Positions 26,639-35,587 of a DNA stretch of 64,000 nt are shown here, one piece after another (within the stretch, counting starts at the first letter, position 1; each line of letters begins with the position of its first letter). The notes beneath the pieces are model-generated. The model made no database searches, was not told where the DNA came from, and saw only the letters and a list, made by a program, of their open reading frames with translations. The position numbers were made by a program, and so were the translations under genes. Where the stretch lies: contig CAZUMW010000004.1 in assembly GCA_964621615.1 (NCBI GenBank), forward strand, positions 129,428 through 193,427. The letters run 5' to 3'. Origin of the DNA: CAZUMW01 sp964621615 (GTDB lineage Bacteria > Desulfobacterota > WTBG01 > CAIYCZ01 > CAIRTM01).

Positions 26639-27343
26639 TCATTCCAGAAAAGTGATCGTTTTTTCAGGGCTTCCCGGCGGGCCGGTGGTCCCCCGATAGC
26701 GAAGCATCAGGCCGTCTTTTTTTCTAAACCAGTAATCACCGTGCCAGAAAATCGATCTGACACCTGAAAGGCGTACGCGCACCTTCTGTGCCGGTATGCT
26801 CTCGTTTTGTATACGGATTGTCTGCAGGCCTTCTTTTTTTGCCTGCATTTTCTCAGGCTTCAGAATATCGCGCCGCACCATCCAGAATGATATTGTATCA
26901 TCATTGCTATTGACAAAATTTCTGAAGCAATATGTTCCCGGCTGGTACCAGGGGCTGTCATCTATGGTGAACCTTTTATCAACGGCCGTGCCGTGGCTGG
27001 TACCTTTCAGTATCAATGTGTTATTTTTGCGCATACCGTAAATAGAAACATCATGCGAATCAAAATCCCAGCTGATGGTATCGCCGTTATAAGAGCATAT
27101 TTTAACTACCCGCTCGGTGTCATGCAGCGATGTAACGGTAACCTGCCTGCCATATGCAATGGTCACCCTGTATACGAGATCCGATGCCCCGCCTGTTTCC
27201 AGGTAGCGATGATTTTCCTGTGCAGGCTGCTCATTGCCTGAGGCTGCAGCAGAATTATCGGAGCCTGCGGCGGTATCCATAATGAAAATTGAAACCGCCA
27301 TACATAATAATATAAAACGTGCAGGTGCTATAACAATACTCAT
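26639..27343 (-). CDS. Exported protein, DUF3108-like, unknown
   Basis: A 234-residue protein with an N-terminal hydrophobic signal (about residues 8-26), then a low-complexity Ser/Ala/Gln stretch and a beta-rich domain. The latter part (IPAQKVRVRLSG, FWHGDYWFRKKDGLMLRYRG) resembles DUF3108/DUF6134-type envelope proteins in pattern, but I am not certain. The ATG at 27343 has no obvious ribosome site. It lies between the YkgJ-like gene and the gloB gene on the same strand. A periplasmic location is likely; function unknown. Confidence 0.55.
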   Translation of the reverse strand: MSIVIAPARFILLCMAVSIFIMDTAAGSDNSAAASGNEQPAQENHRYLETGGASDLVYRVTIAYGRQVTVTSLHDTERVVKICSYNGDTISWDFDSHDVSIYGMRKNNTLILKGTSHGTAVDKRFTIDDSPWYQPGTYCFRNFVNSNDDTISFWMVRRDILKPEKMQAKKEGLQTIRIQNESIPAQKVRVRLSGVRSIFWHGDYWFRKKDGLMLRYRGTTGPPGSPEKTITFLE

Positions 27344-27372
27344 CGGGTAACCGTCCGCGTTTTTGTTTGCGC

Positions 27373-28200
27373 TTACGACGCAGTCTGCTCCTGCGCTGTA
27401 TATGCAGTAACAAATCTGCGCATAGCATCTTCAATAATTTTCTCCGCCTGCCTGAGCTCAGCCTCTGAGGACAGAGCGGACTCAAGGCTTACGAGAATAC
27501 GATCATAGGGAGATACCGGAACTCCCCATCGCTGTTCATAATCTATTCGGGCCACATGATACTCAGCCTCGGAAAAATAGTACTTTCCAAGCCGGTTATC
27601 AGATGATTTAAACGGCCAGCTTACTTTCAGTGCAAAATATTCCTCAAGCGCGTTTACAACCCCTGGATCGCTGAGCCGCTCCTGCTTTATCGTTTCGCCG
27701 ATTCTATTTTCGATGTGCGTGAAATAGTCCTTCACAAAATCAATATCGGTTATAACCAGCCCATAGGCATACCAGTCATGCACCGCGTTGACGACAGCCG
27801 CTTGTTGGGCAGTCGTCAGACAGGAAAAGCTTGGGCAAAAATGCTCATTACATATTTTAGCACCGTAAAAACAGTGGTTTCGAAGGGAGGAATCCCCGGT
27901 AACTTCAGGATGCAGCATACATCCGATACGGTTTTTCCCGGAGTCGATAAACCCGAGAAATTCACAGTTATATATCGTATCAAAAAGCCTGGTGTTGCGT
28001 ATCAGCGCATTGCGGCGCGTGCGATAACCCTCAAAACCGGAATAATCTTTGAGCGAAAAAAAAAGTCCGGTCTGCATTTCAAGAATATCGGCAAGAGCTT
28101 CACGAGAGTGGTCCCTCCAGTTGTAAAGGCCGCAGCACGCACCGCAGGATTTATGACCATCAGGCTGGCACAGCATCACCGGATGTCTGGAGGCGCTCAT
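27373..28200 (-). CDS. YkgJ-like Cys-cluster protein
   Basis: A 275-residue soluble protein. Near the N terminus it has CGACCG followed further on by GCMLHPE and paired cysteines in NHCFYGAKICNEHFC, the pattern of the YkgJ/CxxCxxCC zinc- or iron-binding family. The C-terminal half is helical with no clear domain. Its ATG overlaps the stop of the M23 peptidase gene by 4 bases (28197-28200), so they are translationally coupled. Its role is unknown in the family; some members are metal-binding. Confidence 0.7.
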   Translation of the reverse strand: MSASRHPVMLCQPDGHKSCGACCGLYNWRDHSREALADILEMQTGLFFSLKDYSGFEGYRTRRNALIRNTRLFDTIYNCEFLGFIDSGKNRIGCMLHPEVTGDSSLRNHCFYGAKICNEHFCPSFSCLTTAQQAAVVNAVHDWYAYGLVITDIDFVKDYFTHIENRIGETIKQERLSDPGVVNALEEYFALKVSWPFKSSDNRLGKYYFSEAEYHVARIDYEQRWGVPVSPYDRILVSLESALSSEAELRQAEKIIEDAMRRFVTAYTAQEQTAS

Positions 28201-29153
28201 GAGGCCCCCCCGCCATCAGCTTTTTTTCGGCTCAGGCCGGATGCCGGCAAAAGTGAAATGAGCGACAGCGGGTCAATACGCTGATCGCGTACGCGCACGC
28301 CCCAGTGAAGGTGCGGGCCGGTTGATCGGCCGGTGGATCCCACCCTTCCGATAGTCTGTCCGATGTCGACGCGCTCACCAGGCTGCACGTCAATGGATGA
28401 CAAATGAAAATACATGGTAAAAATACCCATGCCATGATCTATAAAAACAGAGTTGCCGGAAAAAAAATGATCTCCGGTCAGCGCCACTTTACCGCGTGCA
28501 GCCGCGGCAACCGGCGTACCCTTCGGGACCGCAATATCAATGCCTGAATGAGAGCTGCGCGGCTTTCCATTTAAAAACCGGCGGACCCCGAAAGGCGTTG
28601 AAATACGCCCCTTGACCGGCTGCATAAACCCCCCTGACCATATTTTATCGTCTGCCCCCCGTGCGAATGCTTTTTTTACAAGACCGCGCTCATGGTGGTA
28701 GCGCTTAAGGTTTTTTTCGCTGAGCGTTACCTGCGACTCGGGAAGCGTCAGCCGCTGTACGGGAAAATCCTCTTTGGCCACATAAAAAAAACACTCCCGT
28801 GACTCTTTGGTACCGTCAGAGAACATGGCTGTGACAGAAATCGCTTTCCTGCCCTGCTGCTCGTCCATATCAACCGGCACTATACCTATAAAAAGAAGGG
28901 GATCGGCAATGTCCTGATAACACAAGAATTCATGTTCAGCCCACACAAATGAAACGCTGCTCGGCTCTTGCCGGCAGCGAACCGACACGCGCCCGGCACT
29001 TCCCTGCTTTATATTCTGCGGTGCAATAGCTGCCTGTATTGTCCGCCCGTCCGCTGCAGCATATGGTGCGCCAAGCAGCACGCACAGAATACTTAGTATT
29101 AAAACACTAATGCGCTTTTTTGTCTTTACTGAACATATCATACACACCCTCAT
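28197..29153 (-). CDS. Exported M23-family peptidoglycan metallopeptidase
   Basis: From the ATG at 29153 this is a 318-residue envelope endopeptidase; AGGAG is 5 bases upstream and the N terminus then reads as a signal peptide (ISVLILSILCVLLGAPYAAA). The M23 domain lies in the C-terminal 140 residues: RISTPFGVRRFLNG, SSHSGIDIAVPKGTPV with the zinc His and Asp, YFHLSSIDVQPGE and GPHLHWGV with the HLH site. The catalytic set is complete, so it can be an active LytM-type enzyme rather than a degenerate activator. The start lies inside the end of the preceding reductase gene. Confidence 0.87.
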   Translation of the reverse strand: MRVCMICSVKTKKRISVLILSILCVLLGAPYAAADGRTIQAAIAPQNIKQGSAGRVSVRCRQEPSSVSFVWAEHEFLCYQDIADPLLFIGIVPVDMDEQQGRKAISVTAMFSDGTKESRECFFYVAKEDFPVQRLTLPESQVTLSEKNLKRYHHERGLVKKAFARGADDKIWSGGFMQPVKGRISTPFGVRRFLNGKPRSSHSGIDIAVPKGTPVAAAARGKVALTGDHFFSGNSVFIDHGMGIFTMYFHLSSIDVQPGERVDIGQTIGRVGSTGRSTGPHLHWGVRVRDQRIDPLSLISLLPASGLSRKKADGGGAS

Positions 29154-30021
29154 ACACACTCCTTGGCTTGAACATGAATAAATCAACAAATTTTGTTATA
29201 TCAAAGGACACATCACGGGGGCGCGGAGCCGCTTCCTGCTTTTGTGCACGCGTTACAGGCTGCAAAAGGTATTCCGGATATCCGTACGCACAGGCCACAA
29301 TTTTACCGAAGCCGTACCGGTCTATACGCTCCGGCCCGGCAAGATGCAGCACCTCACCGGTGCGTGCATTTTGTGCAGCGCACAAAACGCCGCGTGCCGT
29401 ATCAACAACATAGCAGGGCGAGCGGTACTCATCAGTAAAAAGCGGAACCTGCATGTTCTGCTGCAGACGACTGACAATCCAGCCGGTAAACGATGCTGCC
29501 CTGCCGTGTTTTATCCCGTACTGCAGGCTGATACGCACAACAACGTTGTCACAATCCGCTGACAGGCACAGCCGTTCCGCCTCATATTTAGTCCGCCCGT
29601 ACACACTAACCGGACCGGGGATGTCTGTTTCCCGGTACTGTCCCGATGACCCATCAAAAACCAGATCCGTAGAAATAAAAACAACCCGGCTTTTCGATTC
29701 TTTTGCAGCAGCAAGTATGTTTGCGGTTCCTTCAGTGTTAACGGCCCACGCGCGAGATTCATTGATCTCACATACATTCGGGGACGATACAGCTGCTGCA
29801 TGAATAATGATACAGGGTTTTACCGCTTTTACAGCCTGCAGAACACTGTTTGTATTAGTTATATCACAGTAAACGGCTTTCGCGTAGGGGTGCGAAAATG
29901 TATTGGAACAAAAGGTAGCGGCAACAGCCGCGCCCGTTCCCAGCGCCGACTCAATTAACGCGCAGCCTAAAAAACCGCTTCCGCCGGTAATAAGCAGCGG
30001 GCTATTTTGTGCCATTGTCAT
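29107..30021 (-). CDS. RmlD-like extended short-chain reductase (dTDP-4-dehydrorhamnose reductase family)
   Basis: A 304-residue NAD(P)-dependent sugar nucleotide reductase or epimerase. It has the N-terminal Rossmann motif ITGGSGFLG, HAAAVSSPNVCE, STDLVFDGSSGQY and the catalytic YGRTKYEAE. These match RmlD-type enzymes, which make the final step of dTDP-rhamnose, although no other rml gene is nearby, so the substrate is open. The stop lies inside the coding start of the peptidase gene, which suggests cotranscription of envelope functions. Confidence 0.78.
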   Translation of the reverse strand: MTMAQNSPLLITGGSGFLGCALIESALGTGAAVAATFCSNTFSHPYAKAVYCDITNTNSVLQAVKAVKPCIIIHAAAVSSPNVCEINESRAWAVNTEGTANILAAAKESKSRVVFISTDLVFDGSSGQYRETDIPGPVSVYGRTKYEAERLCLSADCDNVVVRISLQYGIKHGRAASFTGWIVSRLQQNMQVPLFTDEYRSPCYVVDTARGVLCAAQNARTGEVLHLAGPERIDRYGFGKIVACAYGYPEYLLQPVTRAQKQEAAPRPRDVSFDITKFVDLFMFKPRSVYEGVYDMFSKDKKAH

Positions 30022-30132
30022 ATATATTGAGATTGTTTTAATTCATATATAATGTGCAGAATACTATTACGGCAGCCGCCAATGCCGGTCGTAAACAGAG
30101 ACAACACCGTGCCCGAATATGCGCAGCATAAT

Positions 30133-30888
30133 TTATATGTCTATGCTCATCAAATCTTCTGCCAATATCACCTCACCCGGAAAGTGATTCCTTACACCTG
30201 CTTCTATATCAACATCGTCACATGGGGGGTAAAAATGCGTCAGAACAAGCTTTTTACAGCCTGCTTCCCGTGCAACTCTGCCTGCAAGGGAAGGGGTGAG
30301 ATGGCCCGGGCACCGCATCGTATCAGGAAAGGCACACTCAAGCACACATACATCAGCATTTTTTGCCAGCTGTACAATTTCCGGACAATAGTCCGTATCA
30401 CCTGAATATACAGCTGCGCGGCCCCCGGCATCCCGGAACCTGACCGCCATGCTTTGCTCAGCGTGCTGAACCGGTGCGCTTGTAACGCTCAGATCGAAAT
30501 ATGATGCGGTTTCGCAACCCATTTCAATCCAGTTAATTGAAAACTGCTCAGGGACAATCCAGGGTCCATATGCTTTTGTAAGGCTCTCATAAAAATCACA
30601 AAGCCCTGGGGGGCCCATGATGGTTAAATCCCGGTCACGCGATATTCCGTGAGCGTATTTTGAGGCAAAAATAAACGATACCAGATCAGCCGTGTGATCA
30701 ACATGAAAATGGCTGTATACTATCCCGTCAATGTTATTAATGGTTTTTCCGGTATGCAAAAGCTGACGCAGCGTCCCCGGACCGGTATCACATAATATAT
30801 TGGCTGCATCCGACTGCAGCAGAAGGCCGGGAGATGATCTGCGCAAAGATGGTACACACGTCCCGGACCCTAGTATGGTTATGCGCAT
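30133..30888 (-). CDS. RNase Z/AtsA-like metallo-beta-lactamase hydrolase
   Basis: A 251-residue hydrolase with MRITILGSGTCVPS at its N terminus, the metal motif YSHFHVDHTAD, a DxG-type SGDTDYCPE and a late LTHFYP histidine. This is the layout of the RNase Z/arylsulfatase-like branch of the superfamily. The RNase Z flexible arm is not evident, so tRNA 3' processing is uncertain and a general phosphodiesterase or lactonase-type hydrolase is equally possible. It stands alone, 111 bases upstream of the reductase gene. Confidence 0.75.
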   Translation of the reverse strand: MRITILGSGTCVPSLRRSSPGLLLQSDAANILCDTGPGTLRQLLHTGKTINNIDGIVYSHFHVDHTADLVSFIFASKYAHGISRDRDLTIMGPPGLCDFYESLTKAYGPWIVPEQFSINWIEMGCETASYFDLSVTSAPVQHAEQSMAVRFRDAGGRAAVYSGDTDYCPEIVQLAKNADVCVLECAFPDTMRCPGHLTPSLAGRVAREAGCKKLVLTHFYPPCDDVDIEAGVRNHFPGEVILAEDLMSIDI

Positions 30889-30963
30889 AATTAATCTCCG
30901 CTGAATGTGCTGCTGTTTTATTACAGTGATCGCCTGGGGTCTGAAAATTTATCAATAATTTTC

Positions 30964-30993
30964 TTGACAAGGAACCGTACTTGTCTTTTAAAT
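30964..30993 (+). promoter_or_regulatory. Promoter TTGACA-18-TTAAAT upstream of the GcvH-like gene
   Basis: A perfect -35 box (30964-30969) with TTAAAT at 30988-30993. A transcript starting near 31000 would have a leader of about 57 bases ending in a good AGGAG ribosome site. Confidence 0.6.
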
Positions 30994-31056
30994 TGTCATA
31001 TCATAGCATATACATAAAGGATGTGTCTATTATCCTCGTTCAATTTAGGAGAACTT

Positions 31057-31452
31057 ATGCTGCCTGAAGAATTAGTCTACACGAAAACGCACGAGTGGGT
31101 TAAAGTGTACAAAAACAACATAGTTCGAATAGGTGTAACGGATTATGCACAATCGCAGTTTGGGAATATAGTTTTTGTAGAGCTGCCCGCCGTGGATGAG
31201 GAGCATGAGCAGTTCGATGCTTTCATCGTAATCGAAGGCGAAAATATGCTCTCTGAAATATATGCACCTCTGAGCGGTAAGGTAGTCAACGTCAATGATG
31301 ACATCGAAGAAGACCCCACTATCATTAACCACGACCCGTATGGCGACGGCTGGATTGTCGAGATGGAACTGTCCCACGAGGATGAGGTCGATATGCTTAT
31401 GAGCTTCGAAGAGTATTCCGGGTTTGTGGAAAACCCGGACAAGGAATCGTAG
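31057..31452 (+). CDS. GcvH-like protein lacking the lipoyl lysine
   Basis: A 131-residue protein aligned along its whole length with glycine cleavage H protein: YTKTHEWV, IGVTDYAQSQFGNIVFVELP, SEIYAPLSGKVVNVND and PYGDGWIVEM. The lipoylated lysine, normally in an ESVKAVSD-type stretch, is replaced: here the sequence is IEGENMLSEIYAP and the position reads N63 (codon 31243-31245). It therefore cannot carry lipoate in the usual way. The start at 31057 is set by AGGAG 6 bases upstream. No gcvT or gcvP is nearby. It is an orphan H-like protein with its own promoter; function unknown. Confidence 0.82.
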   Translation: MLPEELVYTKTHEWVKVYKNNIVRIGVTDYAQSQFGNIVFVELPAVDEEHEQFDAFIVIEGENMLSEIYAPLSGKVVNVNDDIEEDPTIINHDPYGDGWIVEMELSHEDEVDMLMSFEEYSGFVENPDKES

Positions 31453-31535
31453 TGGCAAAAACCGCCGGGGCGCTCCGTTTCTCGCTAACGGCAGTGTCCG
31501 TTTGCTCTTTCAAATCACCGGCACTAGCCGGGCTT

Positions 31536-32198
31536 TCATTCAGGGAGTCCGTGCCAGGTGACGCACTCGCTCAAATCAACCCGGGAGGAGCGGAAATCAT
31601 TTATGGGGCTTCCCTGATCCGGATATCCGATAGCAACAGACAAGACAATATTGTATTCATCAGACACTGAAAGCGCTTGGCGTATAACATCCTCATACAT
31701 GAGCGTCAATGCTATTGCGCAGGTCCCCAGGCCGCGCGCACAGGCCGAAAGCATAAGGTTCTCTGCCGCCATACCGATGTCCATGAGCCTGCTGCCGGGG
31801 AGCTGTTTATGCATGTTGAGGAAAACAACAGCCGGGGCTTCATAGAAACGAAAAGAACCTCCCTCGACAAATGCCCGATTGTCAAGCTGCATCGACTGAA
31901 TATAGGGCTTCATCTCCCTGAAAAGCGCTTTTGTTCTTTGCGTAAACATCTCAGGAACCGTCCGCCCTCTGGACGGGTCGTATGATTTTTTCCGGTCGCT
32001 GTGAACAGTTTTAATCGCCTCACATAGCTGATCAAGCACATTTCCCGTAACAACATGAAAATGCCAGGGCTGCTGATTCGATGATGACGGTGCCCAATGA
32101 GCATCGGTAAGTATATCCATTATAACTTCGCGGGGAACTGCCTGCTGCGAAAATGAGCGTATGGTTTTTCTTTGGCGCAATCCCGTTATAAGATCCAT
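31536..32198 (-). CDS. Nitroreductase-family flavoprotein
   Basis: A 220-residue FMN-dependent oxidoreductase of the nitroreductase fold. It has the N-terminal RQRKTIRSFSQQ flavin-phosphate motif, HWAPSSSNQQPWHF, DIGMAAENLMLSACARGLGTC and a late GYPDQGSP. I take the ATG at 32198 because a GGGGG ribosome site lies 5-6 bases upstream; an upstream ATG at 32219 adds seven residues. It converges with the GcvH-like gene. The electron acceptor is not predictable. Confidence 0.85.
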   Translation of the reverse strand: MDLITGLRQRKTIRSFSQQAVPREVIMDILTDAHWAPSSSNQQPWHFHVVTGNVLDQLCEAIKTVHSDRKKSYDPSRGRTVPEMFTQRTKALFREMKPYIQSMQLDNRAFVEGGSFRFYEAPAVVFLNMHKQLPGSRLMDIGMAAENLMLSACARGLGTCAIALTLMYEDVIRQALSVSDEYNIVLSVAIGYPDQGSPINDFRSSRVDLSECVTWHGLPE

Positions 32199-32230
32199 AA
32201 AAACCCCCTTATTTCTCATCTCACACCCTG

Positions 32231-32521
32231 CTACCGGCGATCCGTATCGGCTGGCTTTTCATCGGCAAGTGCTTCTACGAGCTTTGTGTAGCAGTCCTCA
32301 GCCTCCTGAAGGCGCTGCTCTGCATTGCTTATAAGAACCCCTATTTCTCCTATGGAGTCACGCAGCGCTTCGAACTCTGCATCCGCCTCCTGCATCTTTG
32401 CAATTTCATGAATCTTATTGGTCAGAAGCTGCGCTGCAGCGACAACAAACCGGCACTCTTCATAGTCATCGCTGATAATTGTTTTTAATTTAATCTTCAA
32501 GCTGTCAGATAATTTAGCCAT
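32231..32521 (-). CDS. Small helical protein, unknown
   Basis: A 96-residue charged protein that looks almost wholly alpha-helical, with a coiled-coil stretch (EADAEFEALRDSIGEIGVLI and the following SNAEQRLQEAEDCYTKL). There is no signal, membrane segment or motif I recognise. It lies 32 bases upstream of the nitroreductase start on the same strand, so the two probably share a transcript. Confidence 0.5.
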   Translation of the reverse strand: MAKLSDSLKIKLKTIISDDYEECRFVVAAAQLLTNKIHEIAKMQEADAEFEALRDSIGEIGVLISNAEQRLQEAEDCYTKLVEALADEKPADTDRR

Positions 32522-32601
32522 GGCATTGATTGACGAGCTGTTTCAACCGCACTGAAAATTGTAAAAAAGGCCGATTATTTCTTTTAAGGTAATGAAAAAA
32601 C

Positions 32602-32630
32602 TTGATTATTACAGTGTTATACAATATAAC
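32602..32630 (+). promoter_or_regulatory. Promoter TTGATT-17-TATAAC for the murA operon
   Basis: TTGATT (32602-32607) and TATAAC (32625-32630) with a 17-base spacer lie just upstream of the small gene that leads the murA-hisD-cca unit. A transcript from near 32637 has a leader of about 35 bases with a GGGAGG ribosome site. Confidence 0.65.
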
Positions 32631-32671
32631 GTTTACAGTGTTTACGCAAGGATAAATTGGGAGGCAGCGAT

Positions 32672-32929
32672 ATGACCGGTATCAAAAGCAGCTATGACAT
32701 AGCTATGGAAAAAATGAAAAAAATGGGCATTGACGATAATGAGGCCCGTCTCACGGCTGATCAGAAAGGCCGTGTTGCCGAAATCAAAAAAGAGTATAAA
32801 GCAAAAATAGCCGAAAAAGAAATTCTGCTGAAAGGCGACCCTCATTTATACGATGAAATAAAATTTCTTGAACAGGAGCGTGATAAGAAAATTAAAAGCA
32901 TTTACAACGAAGCGGGCGCTGCTACCTGA
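32672..32929 (+). CDS. Small charged protein ahead of murA, unknown
   Basis: An 85-residue lysine/glutamate-rich helical protein (for example EIKKEYKAKIAEKEILL). The start at 32672 follows a GGGAGG ribosome site. The murA GTG begins 20 bases after the stop, so this is the first gene of that operon. No known domain is evident. It could be a small regulatory or scaffold protein; I cannot say more. Confidence 0.6.
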   Translation: MTGIKSSYDIAMEKMKKMGIDDNEARLTADQKGRVAEIKKEYKAKIAEKEILLKGDPHLYDEIKFLEQERDKKIKSIYNEAGAAT

Positions 32930-32949
32930 CAGGAGGGTTTACAGCTACG

Positions 32950-34203
32950 GTGGACACAATTGTTATTAACGGCGGGAAACCGCTTTCAGGGGAAGTTGCA
33001 GTAAGCGGTGCTAAAAACGCCGCACTGGCCGTCATCGCCGCAACGCTTCTTACCGATGGGCGGCATCACATTTCCAACATACCGGATCTTCGCGACATAA
33101 CAACAATGAAAAGTCTGCTGTCACATCTGGGGTGCGGCCTCAGCGGCAGCAGCGATCTTGTTGTTGACACAACCAACATAAGCCGCTGTGAGGCGCCGTA
33201 CGAGCTTGTCAAGACGATGCGGGCCTCATTCCTCGTGCTCGGCCCTCTTCTGGCACGCTTCGGCGAGGCACGGGTGTCGCTGCCCGGGGGCTGTGCAATC
33301 GGCCTTCGCCCTGTTGATATTCACACCAAGGCGCTTGAGGCAATGGGCGCACGCATTGAAATAGACCAGGGGTACGTGAGCGCGTCCTGCCCGAAGCTGA
33401 AAGGCGCTCATATTCTGTTTGACATGCCTACTGTCGGCGGCACAGAAAATGTAATGATGGCCGCTACGCTTGCCGAAGGGGTAACCACTATTGAAAATGC
33501 AGCACGCGAGCCGGAAATTGTCGACCTGGCAAAAGCATTGAAAAATATGGGGGCGGCCATCGACGGAGAAGGCACCGATAGAATCGTTATTACCGGATCA
33601 TCCGGCCTCAAACCGCTTTCGCACAGGGTTATGCCCGATCGCATTGAAGCAGGCACCCTTCTGGTAGCCGGCGGCATTACCGGCGGTGAAATATGCATAA
33701 AAAACTGCCCTCTTGATTGTATGGGCTCAACCATAGAAAAGCTCCGCGAGGTGGGACTCTACATTGATGAGATTGACTCGCAATCCGCACGCGTTACCAC
33801 AAATGGATCACTTGAGCCCGTACAAATTACGACCACACCGTTTCCCGGGTTCCCGACAGACATGCAGGCCCAAATCATGACTCTATGCACCATTGCTGAG
33901 GGCACCTCAGTTATTAAAGAAACAATTTTTGAAAACAGATTCATTCACGTTGCAGAGCTCGACCGCATGGGAGCAAGCATTAAGGTAGAGCACGATACCG
34001 CCATAGTGAGCGGCGTAAAAAAGTTGAAGGGAGCAACCGTAATGGCGTCCGACCTTCGCGCCAGTGCATCGCTGATACTGGCTGGACTCGCTGCCAGCGG
34101 AACCACGACGGTCACCAGAGTATATCATCTTGACAGGGGGTATGAGCACCTGGATAAAAAACTTAATGCGCTGGGAGCTGAAATTTACCGAAATAAAGCA
34201 TAA
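32950..34203 (+). CDS. murA: UDP-N-acetylglucosamine 1-carboxyvinyltransferase MurA
   Basis: First committed enzyme of peptidoglycan synthesis: it transfers enolpyruvate from PEP to UDP-GlcNAc in the cytoplasm. The 417-residue protein starts at a GTG with GGAGG upstream. It has the N-terminal SGAKNAALAVIAATLL with the UDP-GlcNAc-binding lysine, and the catalytic loop PGGCAIGLRPVDIH with cysteine at residue 115, exactly the classical position, so it should be fosfomycin-sensitive. The inside-out alpha/beta repeats run to a normal C terminus. Confidence 0.97.
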   Translation: MDTIVINGGKPLSGEVAVSGAKNAALAVIAATLLTDGRHHISNIPDLRDITTMKSLLSHLGCGLSGSSDLVVDTTNISRCEAPYELVKTMRASFLVLGPLLARFGEARVSLPGGCAIGLRPVDIHTKALEAMGARIEIDQGYVSASCPKLKGAHILFDMPTVGGTENVMMAATLAEGVTTIENAAREPEIVDLAKALKNMGAAIDGEGTDRIVITGSSGLKPLSHRVMPDRIEAGTLLVAGGITGGEICIKNCPLDCMGSTIEKLREVGLYIDEIDSQSARVTTNGSLEPVQITTTPFPGFPTDMQAQIMTLCTIAEGTSVIKETIFENRFIHVAELDRMGASIKVEHDTAIVSGVKKLKGATVMASDLRASASLILAGLAASGTTTVTRVYHLDRGYEHLDKKLNALGAEIYRNKA

Positions 34204-34257
34204 CGCATGGTCCGGTATGATAAAACATACCCCTCAGCACACTGAAGGATTATCCGT

Positions 34258-35535
34258 ATGAAAACACTTTCCACCAGCAATAGCGGCTTTCGCGACCAAT
34301 TCTCAAAAATCATAAACCGGGGCGCCGAGATCGCCGAGCAGGTTGACTCCACGGTATGCACCATACTCAGCGATATTAAAAAAAACGGGGATAAATCCCT
34401 TCTGTACTACACTGAAAAGTTTGAGCATCACAGCCGGATCGCGGTTCCTCCTGAAGCAATTAAGCGCGCTGTATCTGATGTGCCGGCTGAAACAGCTCAG
34501 TCTCTGCGGCGTGCATACGACCGCATTGAAGCATACCACAGAAAGCAGCTGCAGCAGTCCTGGATACACACAGACCCAGGCGGTGAAATTCTCGGACAGC
34601 TGGTACGGCCCATTGCCAAAGCCGGCATATATGTTCCGGGCGGAAAGGCCGTATATCCCTCATCGGTTTTGATGAATGCAATTCCCGGCATGGTTGCGGG
34701 TGTTGAGGAAATTATTATGGTTTCACCCGGCTCCGCCGAGGGCATCGATCCCGTCATACTCGCAGCTGCTGACCTGTGCGGCATATCGCGCATCTTTCAA
34801 ATTGGCGGGGCCCAGGCGATCGCCGCCCTTGCCTACGGAACTGAAACCGTTCCCCCCGTTGATAAAATTGTCGGGCCGGGTAATATTTACGTTGCAACCG
34901 CAAAAAAAATGGTTTACGGAACAGTTGATATAGATATGATCGCCGGCCCCAGCGAGATATGCATTCTTTCTGACGGTACCGGTGAGCCATCCTGGGTCGC
35001 CGCTGACATGCTATCACAGGCCGAGCACGACGAAATGGCTTCTTCTATTCTTATCACAACCGACAACGGCTTTGCCGCATCGGTTACATCTGAATTAGAA
35101 AAGCAGCTTTCGCAGCTTCCCAAAAAAGAGATCGCCCGACGTGCTCTGGACTGCTACGGTGCTGTTATTCATGCTGAATCCCTTGATGAGGCAGCCAGCC
35201 TGGCAAATGCCTTTGCTCCCGAGCACCTGGAGCTTTTTGTAGCTGATCCGTGGCAGCTTTTGCCGTCGATTCGCAATGCAGGGGCTGTATTTATGGGCTA
35301 TCATACGCCTGAGCCAATGGGCGATTACATAGCAGGGCCCAACCATGTCCTGCCCACCGGCGGAACCGCACGCTTTTTTTCACCATTGGGCGTTGAGGAT
35401 TTCACAAAAAAATCAAGCCTGATTTCGTTGACTCCGCAATCGCTGGCCCGTCTTGCGCCGGATGTTATCCGCCTTGCCCGCTCGGAAGATCTTGATGCAC
35501 ATGCTGCATCAGTTGAATGGCGCATTCGCTCCTAG
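34258..35535 (+). CDS. hisD: Histidinol dehydrogenase HisD
   Basis: Catalyses the last two oxidations of histidine synthesis, histidinol to histidine, with NAD and zinc. The 425-residue sequence shows VPGGKAVYPSSVLMNAIP, KIVGPGNIYVATAKK, AGPSEICIL, the zinc and catalytic QAEHDEMAS region, NAFAPEHLELF and GPNHVLPTGGTAR, all standard for HisD. It lies 54 bases after murA, with which it is often linked in this kind of genome; no other his gene is in the window. Histidine is also the substrate of the methyltransferase at 20674, but that is only a metabolic link. Confidence 0.97.
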   Translation: MKTLSTSNSGFRDQFSKIINRGAEIAEQVDSTVCTILSDIKKNGDKSLLYYTEKFEHHSRIAVPPEAIKRAVSDVPAETAQSLRRAYDRIEAYHRKQLQQSWIHTDPGGEILGQLVRPIAKAGIYVPGGKAVYPSSVLMNAIPGMVAGVEEIIMVSPGSAEGIDPVILAAADLCGISRIFQIGGAQAIAALAYGTETVPPVDKIVGPGNIYVATAKKMVYGTVDIDMIAGPSEICILSDGTGEPSWVAADMLSQAEHDEMASSILITTDNGFAASVTSELEKQLSQLPKKEIARRALDCYGAVIHAESLDEAASLANAFAPEHLELFVADPWQLLPSIRNAGAVFMGYHTPEPMGDYIAGPNHVLPTGGTARFFSPLGVEDFTKKSSLISLTPQSLARLAPDVIRLARSEDLDAHAASVEWRIRS

Positions 35536-35587
35536 CCCCTATAAGCGCTGGAAGCCCTTCTCAGACAATCAATTACCGGTGTGAAGC

